Assembly: GCA_011365025.1 (NCBI GenBank)
Contig: RDOF01000006.1
Coordinates: 1 to 64,000, forward strand
Direction of reading: 5' to 3'
Source: Candidatus Thorarchaeota archaeon
GTDB taxonomy: Archaea; Asgardarchaeota; Thorarchaeia; Thorarchaeales; Thorarchaeaceae
Length of the DNA stretch: 64,000 bases
The notes below the pieces were generated by a model that made no database searches, was not told the origin of the DNA, and saw only the letters and a list, made by a program, of their open reading frames with translations. This document shows, piece by piece, positions 9,735 through 18,627 of the stretch. The position numbers were made by a program, and so were the translations under genes. Positions within the stretch are counted from its first letter, which is position 1, and every line of letters begins with the position of its first letter.

Positions 9735-9748
9735 CACTTCTAGAAGTG
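9735..9748. repeat. Perfect 14-base palindrome at the start of the ferredoxin-like gene
   Basis: CACTTCTAGAAGTG reads identically on both strands and ends seven bases before the minus-strand ATG at 9727. It could be an operator overlapping the ribosome-binding region, or a coincidence. The rest of the 9728-9902 divergent region has no clear TATA box. Confidence 0.45.
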
Positions 9749-9902
9749 CCTGATATTGTTTGCGACTTGCCCCTGTTGGTTTCTCAACTTGAGCTTTCCT
9801 TAGTTAACCGCAACTCTGATAATGTCCTCTGTGCGCAGAAAAGCTGCCTGTCATTACTGGAATCACGGGTGAAGCTTGGTGTGTTTACAAAATCGCTCAT
9901 TG

Positions 9903-12900
9903 ATGAAGAGGAGGACTAGATCCTCCGCTCTGCTATTTCTATTACTTACCCTCCTAACCTCTCTCCTCTTCAATCAACCTTCACTCGTAGCCAGGAATCC
10001 TGAGATAGCACCTCTCAGCCCTCAAAACTCAACTGAAGACGCAATTCACTTTGGAAGGAACACGGTGGATTTTGCTGTATGCTCAACCAACAGTCTTCTT
10101 GGTGGCGACCTTGTTGTAGTTGACTCTGGATACGGGTTTGATGGATACAACCTCTTTGTTGTCCAGAAGATGTATGTTAGTCAAGCGAAGTATGAGGAAT
10201 ACCTTGTGATAACTGACATGGCTGGCAATGCAGTATTAGAGAAGAAACTAGGCAACGGACTCATCTTGGCTGACCATCCCGCCGAGTTTATCAACTCCAC
10301 CCACATTCTCTTGGCTACTCGCACTGGCGCAGCATTCTACGACATTGTCACTGATACCTTCTACGAGTTTGCATTCAGCGGGCACCATGAATACGAATAC
10401 AACACCGAAGACAATACCATCTTTACATTTCAGTATAATCCAGTCGTTATTGAGGAGTCCACGTATGTATTCGATAGAATCGTGGAATTCGACCTTGCCG
10501 GAAACTTAGTCTGGTCTCTTGATACGTCAACCTTCATCAGTCCTGACCAGTGGTGCCCCTTTTCTGATTCTTATCCAACTGGACCTGATATCACTCACTC
10601 GAACACTATTTTCTACGATGAGGATGAAGATGTAGTCTATTACAATTCCAGAAACACAAACACCTTCTACAAGATTAACCACACAACGGGTGATGTCATT
10701 TGGGGTGTTGGCGAATATGGTGACTATACAATGTTCAATCTCTACGGAGTGGAGAGGGACTCCCTGTTTTACCATGCACACTCTGTCGAGAAGGTGGACG
10801 ATAATACGTACATTCTCTTCGACAATGACTTGCACAATCAGACAGATGCCTCTAGCAGAGCATCTCAAATTCTAGAAATCACTGTTGACGACCTCACTAT
10901 GACTGCAAATGTCACATGGGCATGGACAGCTCCAAAGGAGTATTGGACACTGAGATGGGGCGATGCAGATCGACTTCCTAATGGTGGCAAATTGGGTACC
11001 TTTGGAACAGAAATGCATCCTGATACTGACTTAGGGGCACGGCTGGTGGAGGTAGACGACTCGGGACGCATTGTTTGGGAAATGAGCTTTCTCAATTCTG
11101 ACGATGTTGACTGGGGCATTTATCGGTCGGAGCGAATCCGTTTCAAGCCAACTCTGAGTTCTCCAGATGATATGATGGTTCTGGATGGCGACTCTGCAGT
11201 AGTTAGTTGGGACGCATGGTACAATTTTCGACCCAAGCGATCTATGCCTGGGAGCTACGATCTCTATTTGAACGACCTAGCAATTGATTCTGGTTCCTTT
11301 GAATATGACAAGTACTGGCGGCCTGAACCTCTCGCTTTCGACTTGGGTGTTCTCAGTGCGGGCCACAACAACGTGACACTTGTGGTTCAAGATGAATCAG
11401 GCAATGCAGCTATGGACACCTTGGATGTATTTGTGGGTGACTTTGCCATTCAACGAAGCGGCGATGAGTCTGTTGAGCTTGGGGCAAGCAACACGATGCT
11501 TAGATGGCGTGGAATAACCAGTACTGCCCTTCATTGCAACATCACAGGGAATACCACGCTGCTGCAGAACTTCACCTGGACCGGCTTCGACTTTCTTTTG
11601 GATTTGTCCCTGCTCGAAATCGGAAGTCAGCAAATACACTTGGGGCTGTACGATTCCTTTACGCTAGTCTATGAGGAGTCCTTTTGGGTGGACGTCCATT
11701 CGATGGCGGCTCCCTCTGCCTCAATCGAGGATGATTACTATTCCGTCTCCTGGAACCAGTCTGTCGAGCTGGTCTGGGACATTTATGATACTAGCCCCTT
11801 CCTTTGGAGGGTCTACCTCGATGATACCCTGCTCGATGCGGGGGTCTGGACCAATCCTGCAGAGCAAGTAGCCTGGCAACTTCCCCTGCTGGATGAAGAC
11901 AAATACCATGTTCGACTAGTGCTTGAAGATCGACTGGCGCTTACAGCCATCTCCGAGGTGGATATTATTGTTCACCCGCCCCATCCGGCGGTCATCGTGT
12001 CCGGACCTTCATCTGAGCCCATTCACTGGGGCCAGAGCGGTGTGTTTCTAACCTGGGAAATTCATGGAGGTTTTTACTGGTATCTCTGGAGAAATGGGAC
12101 GCAAATCAGGAGTGGCATGTTGGGGGCCTCGGAATTAGCCGTTCCCATCGTTCAATGGCAATTCGAGGGTTGGGCCCTAGGCACCTACAACCTGACGCTA
12201 GCAGTTCATGACCCTGTCGTCGACATCACAGTTGATTATACCTCATGGGTTGAAGTGATTTACTCCCTTGGTGATGCCTACGCCAATGAAGTTGTCGCCA
12301 GCAATACCTACAACACCTACTATGCCACAGATGCAGTAGGCGCTCCAAACGACCTTAGCGCCAGGGTGTTCTTTGACTATGGCAACGGCAAGATAGAGTT
12401 GGATATGGGCTCTGGTGAAGAAATCATAGATGGGACAGGGAATGACTTCATTGTACATGCCAGTGGTGGAACCTTCAAGGTCTATGTTAGAAACAAGCTT
12501 GATGTAATGATTACCTATCTGGGACAGGGCATTGGAACTGCGGAATTCGACATATCTACATCCGGTCTCGATACCGTTCGATATGTGACAGTAGAGCTTT
12601 ACTTGGGTGATTTCATCGACGTTGATTCTATTGAAGCAATCAATTACAACACCCGGACAACCGATGAAGTAGGTCCTGAGATCCCGCCAATTGGAGTGGT
12701 CGTTGCATCAATGGATGATTTGCCTGTGCCGCTGCTCTGGACCCCCTATGATGCCACACCGTGGAGCTTTGAAATCTTTGTGGATTCGATTCGAGTCCAA
12801 GCAAGTCCGTGGAACGGCACACATATCGCCTACAATTTCACTCCCGAGTCTGCTGGGATCTATCACATACTGTTGGTCCTCTCGGATCTCTTCGGAAACA

Positions 12901-13055
12901 ATGCTTCAGATGATGTTACCGTGTATGTTGATGTCAATCCTGGCCAAGATTACTTTCCAGCTCTTGTGATTGGTGGAATCACAGTGTCTGCTATTATTCT
13001 GCTCGCCTTGAGTACAGCGTATAGGAGGCGTCATTTACACAGTGGTGGTCAGTGA
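9903..13055 (+). CDS. Large ASST-like surface protein with Ig-like repeats and C-terminal membrane anchor
   Basis: About 1050 residues. The N-terminus MKRRTRSSALLFLLLTLL is a signal peptide. Residues about 60-420 form an arylsulfotransferase-like propeller (THSNTIFYDEDEDVVYYNSR, KINHTTGDVIWGVGEYG, HAHSVEKVDDNTYILFDND, WGDADRLPNGGKLGTFG). The remainder is a series of beta-rich Ig-like units with recurring phrases of the type YDLYLNDLAIDSGSF, DLGVLSAGHNNVTLVVQD and IFVDSIRVQASPWNGT. Many N-x-S/T sites fit an exported glycoprotein. A C-terminal transmembrane span (ALVIGGITVSAIILLALSTA) is followed by basic residues (YRRRHLH), which is a cell-surface anchor. I chose ATG 9903 over an upstream TTG (9876) because the signal peptide begins there. 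Paralogue of the gene at 1-1572; sulfotransfer is not proven. Confidence 0.78.
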   Translation: MKRRTRSSALLFLLLTLLTSLLFNQPSLVARNPEIAPLSPQNSTEDAIHFGRNTVDFAVCSTNSLLGGDLVVVDSGYGFDGYNLFVVQKMYVSQAKYEEYLVITDMAGNAVLEKKLGNGLILADHPAEFINSTHILLATRTGAAFYDIVTDTFYEFAFSGHHEYEYNTEDNTIFTFQYNPVVIEESTYVFDRIVEFDLAGNLVWSLDTSTFISPDQWCPFSDSYPTGPDITHSNTIFYDEDEDVVYYNSRNTNTFYKINHTTGDVIWGVGEYGDYTMFNLYGVERDSLFYHAHSVEKVDDNTYILFDNDLHNQTDASSRASQILEITVDDLTMTANVTWAWTAPKEYWTLRWGDADRLPNGGKLGTFGTEMHPDTDLGARLVEVDDSGRIVWEMSFLNSDDVDWGIYRSERIRFKPTLSSPDDMMVLDGDSAVVSWDAWYNFRPKRSMPGSYDLYLNDLAIDSGSFEYDKYWRPEPLAFDLGVLSAGHNNVTLVVQDESGNAAMDTLDVFVGDFAIQRSGDESVELGASNTMLRWRGITSTALHCNITGNTTLLQNFTWTGFDFLLDLSLLEIGSQQIHLGLYDSFTLVYEESFWVDVHSMAAPSASIEDDYYSVSWNQSVELVWDIYDTSPFLWRVYLDDTLLDAGVWTNPAEQVAWQLPLLDEDKYHVRLVLEDRLALTAISEVDIIVHPPHPAVIVSGPSSEPIHWGQSGVFLTWEIHGGFYWYLWRNGTQIRSGMLGASELAVPIVQWQFEGWALGTYNLTLAVHDPVVDITVDYTSWVEVIYSLGDAYANEVVASNTYNTYYATDAVGAPNDLSARVFFDYGNGKIELDMGSGEEIIDGTGNDFIVHASGGTFKVYVRNKLDVMITYLGQGIGTAEFDISTSGLDTVRYVTVELYLGDFIDVDSIEAINYNTRTTDEVGPEIPPIGVVVASMDDLPVPLLWTPYDATPWSFEIFVDSIRVQASPWNGTHIAYNFTPESAGIYHILLVLSDLFGNNASDDVTVYVDVNPGQDYFPALVIGGITVSAIILLALSTAYRRRHLHSGGQ

Positions 13056-13551
13056 TATCCTGCTTTTGGGAAATCCCCTGCTGTACCAATCCTCCGACGA
13101 GGTAAGGGAAGAGGAACTCCAAGGCCTCAAGCCTGTGATAGACAACCTCCATGACACCCTGATGGACTTCAGGCAGAAGTTTGGAGCTGGCCGAGCGATA
13201 TCAGCTCCCCAGATCGGTGTGATGAAGCGGATCATTTACATGCACATCGATAAGCCAATGCTCCTCATCAATCCATCATTGCACAATCTCAGTAAGGAGA
13301 TGATACAACTATGGGACGATTGCATGAGTTTCCCTGACCTATTTGTTAGAGTTGCCAGACATAAGAGGTGCACAGTTCGATTCAGGGACCCAGCTTGGAA
13401 TCTTTCCGAGTTGGACCTTGAAGATGCCCTCTCAGAGCTGCTTCAACACGAGCATGACCACCTTGAAGGCATACTCGCTGTATCCAGGGCCATTGATGGC
13501 AAATCCTTCGCTCTTCGAAGCGAGATTGGCCCCATTCAGATCCTTAGGTAA
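13042..13551 (+). CDS. Peptide deformylase-like metalloprotein
   Basis: The 169 residues carry the three deformylase motifs: GRAISAPQIG (about 50-59, for GxGLAAPQIG), DDCMSFP with the metal-ligand Cys94 (for EGCLS) and QHEHDHLEG with His136, Glu137 and His140. All metal ligands and the catalytic glutamate are therefore kept. In bacteria the enzyme removes formyl groups from new proteins; archaeal initiation does not use formyl-methionine, so the substrate here is open. The start (GTG 13042) lies inside the end of the preceding surface-protein gene, with AGGAGG at 13023-13028. A neighbouring GTG (13045) is also possible. Translational coupling to the upstream gene is likely. Confidence 0.82.
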   Translation: MVVSDILLLGNPLLYQSSDEVREEELQGLKPVIDNLHDTLMDFRQKFGAGRAISAPQIGVMKRIIYMHIDKPMLLINPSLHNLSKEMIQLWDDCMSFPDLFVRVARHKRCTVRFRDPAWNLSELDLEDALSELLQHEHDHLEGILAVSRAIDGKSFALRSEIGPIQILR

Positions 13552-13628
13552 AACAACCTTCTTACAACCATATGCTCATATGTACAACTTTGTAGAATTT
13601 TACTTGCCGACGAAAAGAGGAATCCTCA

Positions 13629-16600
13629 ATGAAACTCGGAAGAACCCTTCTAATCTTGACCATTGTGGCGGGTGTTGCCATAGTTGCGGCCGGTGCCATC
13701 TATGGATGGTGGCTTGGTCAGATAATCTATGGCTCTATGTATGAAACAAAGGCTGGAGTGAGTTTCTGGAACACATGGACTCTTGATTGGCATATTTTCA
13801 CTGCATCTGCTCTTCTTGCAATTCTCAGTATAATTACAATTCCATGGAAATCATCCTTCATCTCATTCATGTCTGCACTCTCCCAGACTGGGTCGGTTCG
13901 AAAGACTTTGGACGTACCTACAACGATTCTGTGGCGAGTTCTCCAATTTGGTGGATTCTTCCTCTATTACGTCGCTACTGGCGGGTATTCACTCACAGGA
14001 CAGAATGTGGCTTTTCTGATCTTTCTGATGGACAACGGCTCAATCTCACTTTCCGCAGGCGAACTCTCAACCCTATTTCAACTGCCCTTTGCTCCAAATA
14101 CTCCCGCCAGCTATGTAGAGAGTCTCATCCCTGCAATGGAGGCATATCAGCTCTACGTTGGTCTCCTAGGCACGATTCTTCTAATGAGTGCAGCTCGATT
14201 AATGCTGAGCATCATCACAGACCTCATGATGGCTAATCGCGACACCTTTGTTGTGGTCTCCAAAGGTCTCCTAGCAATAGCACTTGGAATCGGTCTGGAG
14301 CTCCTTGGGGTTCCGATGTGGACTGTGAATGCAGGCACATGGATGTCCTATATTGCCCTTATCATTGCCCTCGCTGCCTGTTTCATTGGTTCATTGCTCT
14401 TCATGACTCTGCGCATTCGAAGCGGTGATGCCCAACAGCGGCTCAGAAGTAAGATCGTCCAGCTTGAAGGCGACCTCGCAAGGCTTCAAGGCGAACTAAT
14501 GTCCATTAGGCAGGAGTATGAGTCAGGCGCAATCAATGCACAGGACTACCGACAGCGTGTTGAACTCCTTATGCATGATCGGGCTAGTATTAGCAATGAA
14601 CTGCGGCGACTGAAACTGGAGCGCATGATTCCACTAATTGGATCTCCCCGAAAATTCGGAATTCTAGCAGTTCTTCTTGTGGTGGTTGTCGTCACTCTTC
14701 CTGTAGTTCAAGCAGTGTATTATGGAATTCAAATGGAGGGTGACAAGTATGTTGAATGGAAATTCAATGCGGAAACCGCAAAGGAGATTGAAATCACTAA
14801 CTGGGCTGCGGGCTTAGAAGACATGGAGATTCTAACACTTGATGACCTGACATTAAACGCTACGCCGGAGGGTGAGGTTGAATCGCTCACTAACGTTCGA
14901 CAATGGGACCAAACTGCGAGTTACTTGCGCATGAAGAATCAAATTGGAACAAATTGGATGGAGCTTGCAGACTCCGATATTGTTTACGTTAAGGAGCATG
15001 AGTATTGGATCGCCCCTCTTGCCTTTGATGTGGCTCGAGTCACTTCAGATTTCATCAGTCAACACCTGATTTACACGCATACCAAAGGCCTCGTTGTTCT
15101 GGATGCCTATAGTGGTGACATAATCGAGAACGAGAATCTCATTTCCCTTCTAAACCGGACTGAGGATATCAATACATACTATGGAGAAGGGTTCGGGTTC
15201 AGTGATGTTGCTTTTGTGGATGTGCCAGGATTTACCGAAGTTGGCAATGTCACCTTTTCTGGTGTGCCAGATTACTTGTTGAGTGGTTTTGAGTCCTTCT
15301 TCTACATGCTCACAATGGGGCCTGATGCTTGGTCTTTCTTGGGGCGCGACATGAATATGCTGCTCGAGCGCGATGTTGTTTCACGAGTGAACTCCATTCT
15401 TCTTCAAGGTCTCAAGGCTGATTTTGATCCCTATATCGTTGTGGACAACAATGGCAACATTTTCTATGCTGTTTCGGTCTTCATAGACTACCGCTTGGCA
15501 ACTGGCTATGCACACGAGGACTACTTGCGATTCATTGGAGTCATACTAATCGACATAGATTCTGGTGACTTGCAGTTTTATCGTTCTCCATCCGTAGAGG
15601 CCAGCTTCTTTCTGGACTCAACCTACATGAACTACTACCCGTGGGAAGAAACTCCGGATTGGCTGCAGTCTCAGATGAAGTGGCCTGAGGATCTCTATGA
15701 ACGCCAGCTGGAGGTTGCCTATATCTATCATGTTACTGATGGACTTGTCTGGCGAAGTGGTCTTGATTTTCACCAGAAACCAGAGGGCTCTGATACTCGC
15801 TACATCATAATGAGGATTGGTGGAGTAGAACGCTTTGTAGCACAACATAATAGCGAGTTTCGTGATTCGGCTGGCCGAAATCTCGCAGGAATCTACGTCA
15901 TGGGATGCGGCAACAAGGAGTTTGGAAAGCTGGTATTTTACAAGGCAGGCGAAGAAGGCAGGTCCACACTATTGGGGCCAAATGCTGCGCAGCAGGCCTT
16001 CGAAACCAGTGACGACGTTCGCACCCAGCTACAGCTGTGGGGTGCCCATAGGTATGGAAACCGTCTGCTGTATCATCTCGGTGGCGACTTATTCTTTGTT
16101 GTTCCTGTGTTCTTGGAAGTGGAAACCTCGGCCAACATAGTCATCGAGAAACTTGGGGGTGTCGGGCTTGTGGATGCGGAAACTGGCGAACGGGTAGAGC
16201 TGGGAAGCAATGTTGTGGAGGCCTACTACAAGATGTTTGGGTTGCTGAACCAAACCGTCATAGAATCTGGAGAAGTTGGAATCGAGAGTGCGGTCTTCAA
16301 CCCTGTGACAATTGAATCGGGCCAGTTTGCCAACTTGGTCATGCTCTTTCGCAATAACGACAATGTCAGCCACAGTCTTTACTTGGATATTGTGGTGACT
16401 GCAGGCAATTTCTCGGTTAAATGGCATGGTTCGTTTGTGACTCCCGTAGAGAATCCTTCCAACTCCACCTTTACGCTCAACATAGGTTTGCTTGGTCCTG
16501 GCGATTTGTATGGAACAACGCCCTTAGTAGCCGTCCATCTGCCGACGGGTGTAGTAATGGCCCAATACCTTATCCAACTGGTGCTGCGGACAGAGGAAGG

Positions 16601-16640
16601 AGCAGTAGATGCGCTAAGTCTAATCCTGACGGTGACCTAG
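13629..16640 (+). CDS. UPF0182-like giant membrane protein with inserted coiled coil
   Basis: 1003 residues. Roughly seven hydrophobic spans occupy the N-terminal 260 residues. A predicted coiled coil follows at about 265-335 (LEGDLARLQGELMSIRQEYE, with a SHOCT-like ESGAINAQDYRQRVELL). One more span lies at about 345-365, then a long soluble, presumably extracellular, domain. That domain matches UPF0182 landmarks in order: SQHLIYTHTKGLVVLDAY, YYGEGFGF, DPYIVVDNNGNIFYAVS, FIGVILIDIDSGDLQFYRSP and MKWPEDLYERQLEVAYIYHV. UPF0182 proteins have no established function. AGAGGA lies about eight bases before the ATG. A separate promoter may lie in the 77-base gap after the deformylase-like gene, where CATATG occurs twice. 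Confidence 0.72.
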   Translation: MKLGRTLLILTIVAGVAIVAAGAIYGWWLGQIIYGSMYETKAGVSFWNTWTLDWHIFTASALLAILSIITIPWKSSFISFMSALSQTGSVRKTLDVPTTILWRVLQFGGFFLYYVATGGYSLTGQNVAFLIFLMDNGSISLSAGELSTLFQLPFAPNTPASYVESLIPAMEAYQLYVGLLGTILLMSAARLMLSIITDLMMANRDTFVVVSKGLLAIALGIGLELLGVPMWTVNAGTWMSYIALIIALAACFIGSLLFMTLRIRSGDAQQRLRSKIVQLEGDLARLQGELMSIRQEYESGAINAQDYRQRVELLMHDRASISNELRRLKLERMIPLIGSPRKFGILAVLLVVVVVTLPVVQAVYYGIQMEGDKYVEWKFNAETAKEIEITNWAAGLEDMEILTLDDLTLNATPEGEVESLTNVRQWDQTASYLRMKNQIGTNWMELADSDIVYVKEHEYWIAPLAFDVARVTSDFISQHLIYTHTKGLVVLDAYSGDIIENENLISLLNRTEDINTYYGEGFGFSDVAFVDVPGFTEVGNVTFSGVPDYLLSGFESFFYMLTMGPDAWSFLGRDMNMLLERDVVSRVNSILLQGLKADFDPYIVVDNNGNIFYAVSVFIDYRLATGYAHEDYLRFIGVILIDIDSGDLQFYRSPSVEASFFLDSTYMNYYPWEETPDWLQSQMKWPEDLYERQLEVAYIYHVTDGLVWRSGLDFHQKPEGSDTRYIIMRIGGVERFVAQHNSEFRDSAGRNLAGIYVMGCGNKEFGKLVFYKAGEEGRSTLLGPNAAQQAFETSDDVRTQLQLWGAHRYGNRLLYHLGGDLFFVVPVFLEVETSANIVIEKLGGVGLVDAETGERVELGSNVVEAYYKMFGLLNQTVIESGEVGIESAVFNPVTIESGQFANLVMLFRNNDNVSHSLYLDIVVTAGNFSVKWHGSFVTPVENPSNSTFTLNIGLLGPGDLYGTTPLVAVHLPTGVVMAQYLIQLVLRTEEGAVDALSLILTVT

Positions 16641-16643
16641 ATG

Positions 16644-17597
16644 CTACGCATTCGCCCAATGGATTTTGTACCAGTCCATGGTTCGCTTCAGCCCTTCCTC
16701 CAAGGATACCTTGGGCTCGAATCCGAGGACGCGCTGTGCCTTCTCTATTGAGCCAATGCTTTCTTGGATGTCGCCAATCCGTGGAGGACCATGAGTTATT
16801 TCGAGGTTTGTTGCCTTTGCCAGTCTTCTCATGATGTTCGCAAGTTCAAGTATATTCACAACCTCCGGCCCCGCCAAGTTGAACGTTTCTCCTGCAGCTT
16901 TGGGTTCTCTGGCACAGGTTTCCATTATCTTGCAGACATCTTCAACATAGACAAAGCTCCGCGTCTGCGTGCCATCCCCATCAATAACAATGGGCTTCTT
17001 CTTCAGAATTCGATTTGCGAAGATGGATACTACTCCCGAGTAGTCGGAATGTACCTGCCTAGGTCCATATACATTGAAAAGTCGAAGAATTACATCCTCA
17101 ATTCCGTAGGTGTCCCCGAAGGTGTGCATATACTCCTCTGCGGCAAGCTTCGATGCGCCATAGGGACTAATCGGTGCAGCAGGTGATGTTTCTGTTAGGA
17201 TGTGCTCGCTTGGCGTTCCGTAGACCGCTGCACTTGATGCAAGAACCACACGGCTGATATCGTTCTTTCGTGCGTAATCAAGTATGTTGACGGTAGATGT
17301 AGTATTCGCCTGATGTACAAGCATTGGGAATTTTACTGAGAGCACAACAGATGCGACTGCCGCTAGGTGGAAAATCACATCAACCTTCTCGTCTATGTGT
17401 GCTTCAAGATTCAGAGTAGAAACGTCCGCCTTGATATGATTGAACCGTCTATTCCTTGATGCTTGTGCTAGGTTCTCAAGAATTCCTGTTCGCATGTTAT
17501 CTATGCCTATCACGCGATAGCCATTGGCGAGCAAATGGTCGGTGAGGTTGCTACCGATGAATCCGGCAGAACCCGTCACCAGAGCTGTATAACTCAT
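16644..17597 (-). CDS. NAD-dependent sugar-nucleotide epimerase/dehydratase (extended SDR, GalE-like)
   Basis: 317 residues of the extended short-chain dehydrogenase fold. The NAD-binding start is VTGSAGFIGSNLTDHLL, followed by DVIFHLAAVASV, the catalytic SSAAVYG serine, YGASKLAAEEY with the catalytic Tyr and Lys, LFNVYGPRQ and DGDGTQTRSFVYVEDV. This fits a UDP-glucose 4-epimerase-type enzyme of archaea acting on UDP-sugars in glycan synthesis; the precise sugar is undetermined. It ends three bases from the convergent UPF0182-like gene and is divergent from the complex I-like operon. Functionally it pairs with the two sugar-nucleotide dehydrogenases nearby. Confidence 0.85.
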   Translation of the reverse strand: MSYTALVTGSAGFIGSNLTDHLLANGYRVIGIDNMRTGILENLAQASRNRRFNHIKADVSTLNLEAHIDEKVDVIFHLAAVASVVLSVKFPMLVHQANTTSTVNILDYARKNDISRVVLASSAAVYGTPSEHILTETSPAAPISPYGASKLAAEEYMHTFGDTYGIEDVILRLFNVYGPRQVHSDYSGVVSIFANRILKKKPIVIDGDGTQTRSFVYVEDVCKIMETCAREPKAAGETFNLAGPEVVNILELANIMRRLAKATNLEITHGPPRIGDIQESIGSIEKAQRVLGFEPKVSLEEGLKRTMDWYKIHWANA

Positions 17598-17731
17598 TTG
17601 AAATCAGTTTCAGAATACTACCTTCCACGAAATAGTCTTTCCTACTGGTATCCCCATCCGTTAGTTTTATTTTGCGCTCGCTTCGTGCGGCCTCTCTGCG
17701 TATCAGTAGGGTACGGCCATGGCAGGGAATA

Positions 17732-18031
17732 ATGATGATATCGACAGTGTCTGAAGTCATCCAGCTACTCATTCTAATACTGACCGCGGCATTCTTCATT
17801 ATCGCAATAGAGTATCGGAAGCTCTCCTTTTCGGTGATTGCTTTTGCAGTGGCCAATGGAGTTCTTAGTCTTTCCTTTGTTATTCTAGGTGCACCGTATG
17901 TTGCATTCTTCAATTGCACAGTGTTCTCAGGTGCATTTGCCATTCTCTTCCTCACAACAATGAACTTAGACGAACCAACTGAAGCGCAAGATAATCCTGA
18001 TGCGGATGATAGGGCGGAGGTGACTCCGTGA
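17732..18031 (+). CDS. Complex I-like membrane subunit J, N-terminal half (NuoJ/FpoJ or MbhD-like)
   Basis: About 99 residues with three hydrophobic helices. The stretch VILGAPYVAFFNCTVFSGAF followed by AILFLTT matches the NuoJ/FpoJ pattern of a helix with a central kink, and also resembles the DUF4040 MbhD subunit. Together with the next gene it makes up a full-length J subunit; split J genes are known in methanogen Fpo operons. I chose ATG 17732 (or 17735), preceded by AGGGA, over an upstream TTG with a basic non-hydrophobic extension. The C-terminus is acidic. First gene of a six-gene operon whose members overlap or nearly touch; TTTTATTTT near 17665 may be the promoter. Confidence 0.7.
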   Translation: MMISTVSEVIQLLILILTAAFFIIAIEYRKLSFSVIAFAVANGVLSLSFVILGAPYVAFFNCTVFSGAFAILFLTTMNLDEPTEAQDNPDADDRAEVTP

Positions 18032-18294
18032 TGAAGTACAAAATCGCGGCGGCCATTCTCTCACTTGTCATTCTTTGGCTTGTTGGTGCTACTCTACTCG
18101 ACATCACTGCCTTTGAGCTGGCTGCTCCTACTGGAACCACCTTTGCCATTATTGACTGGGAAGGAGTTGGGTCTGCAGTTGGTGATTGGCTTTGGTCCTA
18201 TCGGTCTATGGACCTTCTTGTCCAGGTGACACTGTTATTTGCGGCTGTCATAGGTGCTTCTGCAATGTTCAGAGCCATGAGGAGGGAGGAGTGA
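18031..18294 (+). CDS. Complex I-like membrane subunit J, C-terminal half
   Basis: About 87 residues with two transmembrane helices. The second part, SMDLLVQVTLLFAAVIGASA, matches the last helices of NuoJ (or MbhE/MrpA C-terminal segments), which sit next to subunit K. GGAGGTGA at 18015-18022 precedes two possible starts, GTG 18028 and ATG 18031; either overlaps the end of the previous gene. Read with its upstream neighbour as a split J subunit of an ion-translocating membrane arm. Confidence 0.68.
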   Translation: MKYKIAAAILSLVILWLVGATLLDITAFELAAPTGTTFAIIDWEGVGSAVGDWLWSYRSMDLLVQVTLLFAAVIGASAMFRAMRREE

Positions 18295-18297
18295 AGG

Positions 18298-18627
18298 TTG
18301 TTTGACATGCTCCAAATCTATCTCCTCTTTGCTTTGATTCTGTATATCATGGGCATATACACCCTTGCAAGCAATAGGAACATGGTGAAGCTTGTAATTG
18401 GAATTGAAATCCTTGTTGCGGCTGTGAATCTCAACTTCCTTGCCTTCAGCGCTTTTCTGTCTGGGCCGTCCACCTTGGGCCCCATTGATCCCATGGTTCA
18501 AAACTTCGTTATTCTTTCCATTTGCGTTGGCGGAGCAATAGCCGTGGTCGCAATCAGTCTGATCAAGAACGCCTACGAGCACTATGGTACTCTAGACGTT
18601 CGCGAACTCAGGAGGTTACGAGAGTGA
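18298..18627 (+). CDS. nuoK: Complex I-like membrane subunit K
   Basis: 109 residues, three helices. YIMGIYTLASNRNMVKLVIG then IEILVAAVNLNFLAF is the NuoK/FpoK/MnhC signature, including the buried membrane glutamate (IE) used in proton transfer. GGAGGA at 18285-18290 lies seven bases before TTG 18298 and favours that start over ATG 18307. The stop overlaps the GTG start of the next gene, implying translational coupling. Part of the six-gene membrane arm operon. Confidence 0.88.
   Translation: MFDMLQIYLLFALILYIMGIYTLASNRNMVKLVIGIEILVAAVNLNFLAFSAFLSGPSTLGPIDPMVQNFVILSICVGGAIAVVAISLIKNAYEHYGTLDVRELRRLRE

Noticed and set aside
18522..18623. Longer N-terminus for nuoL
   Set aside because: It is the shifted frame of nuoK; GTG 18624 with AGGAGGT fits the family start.
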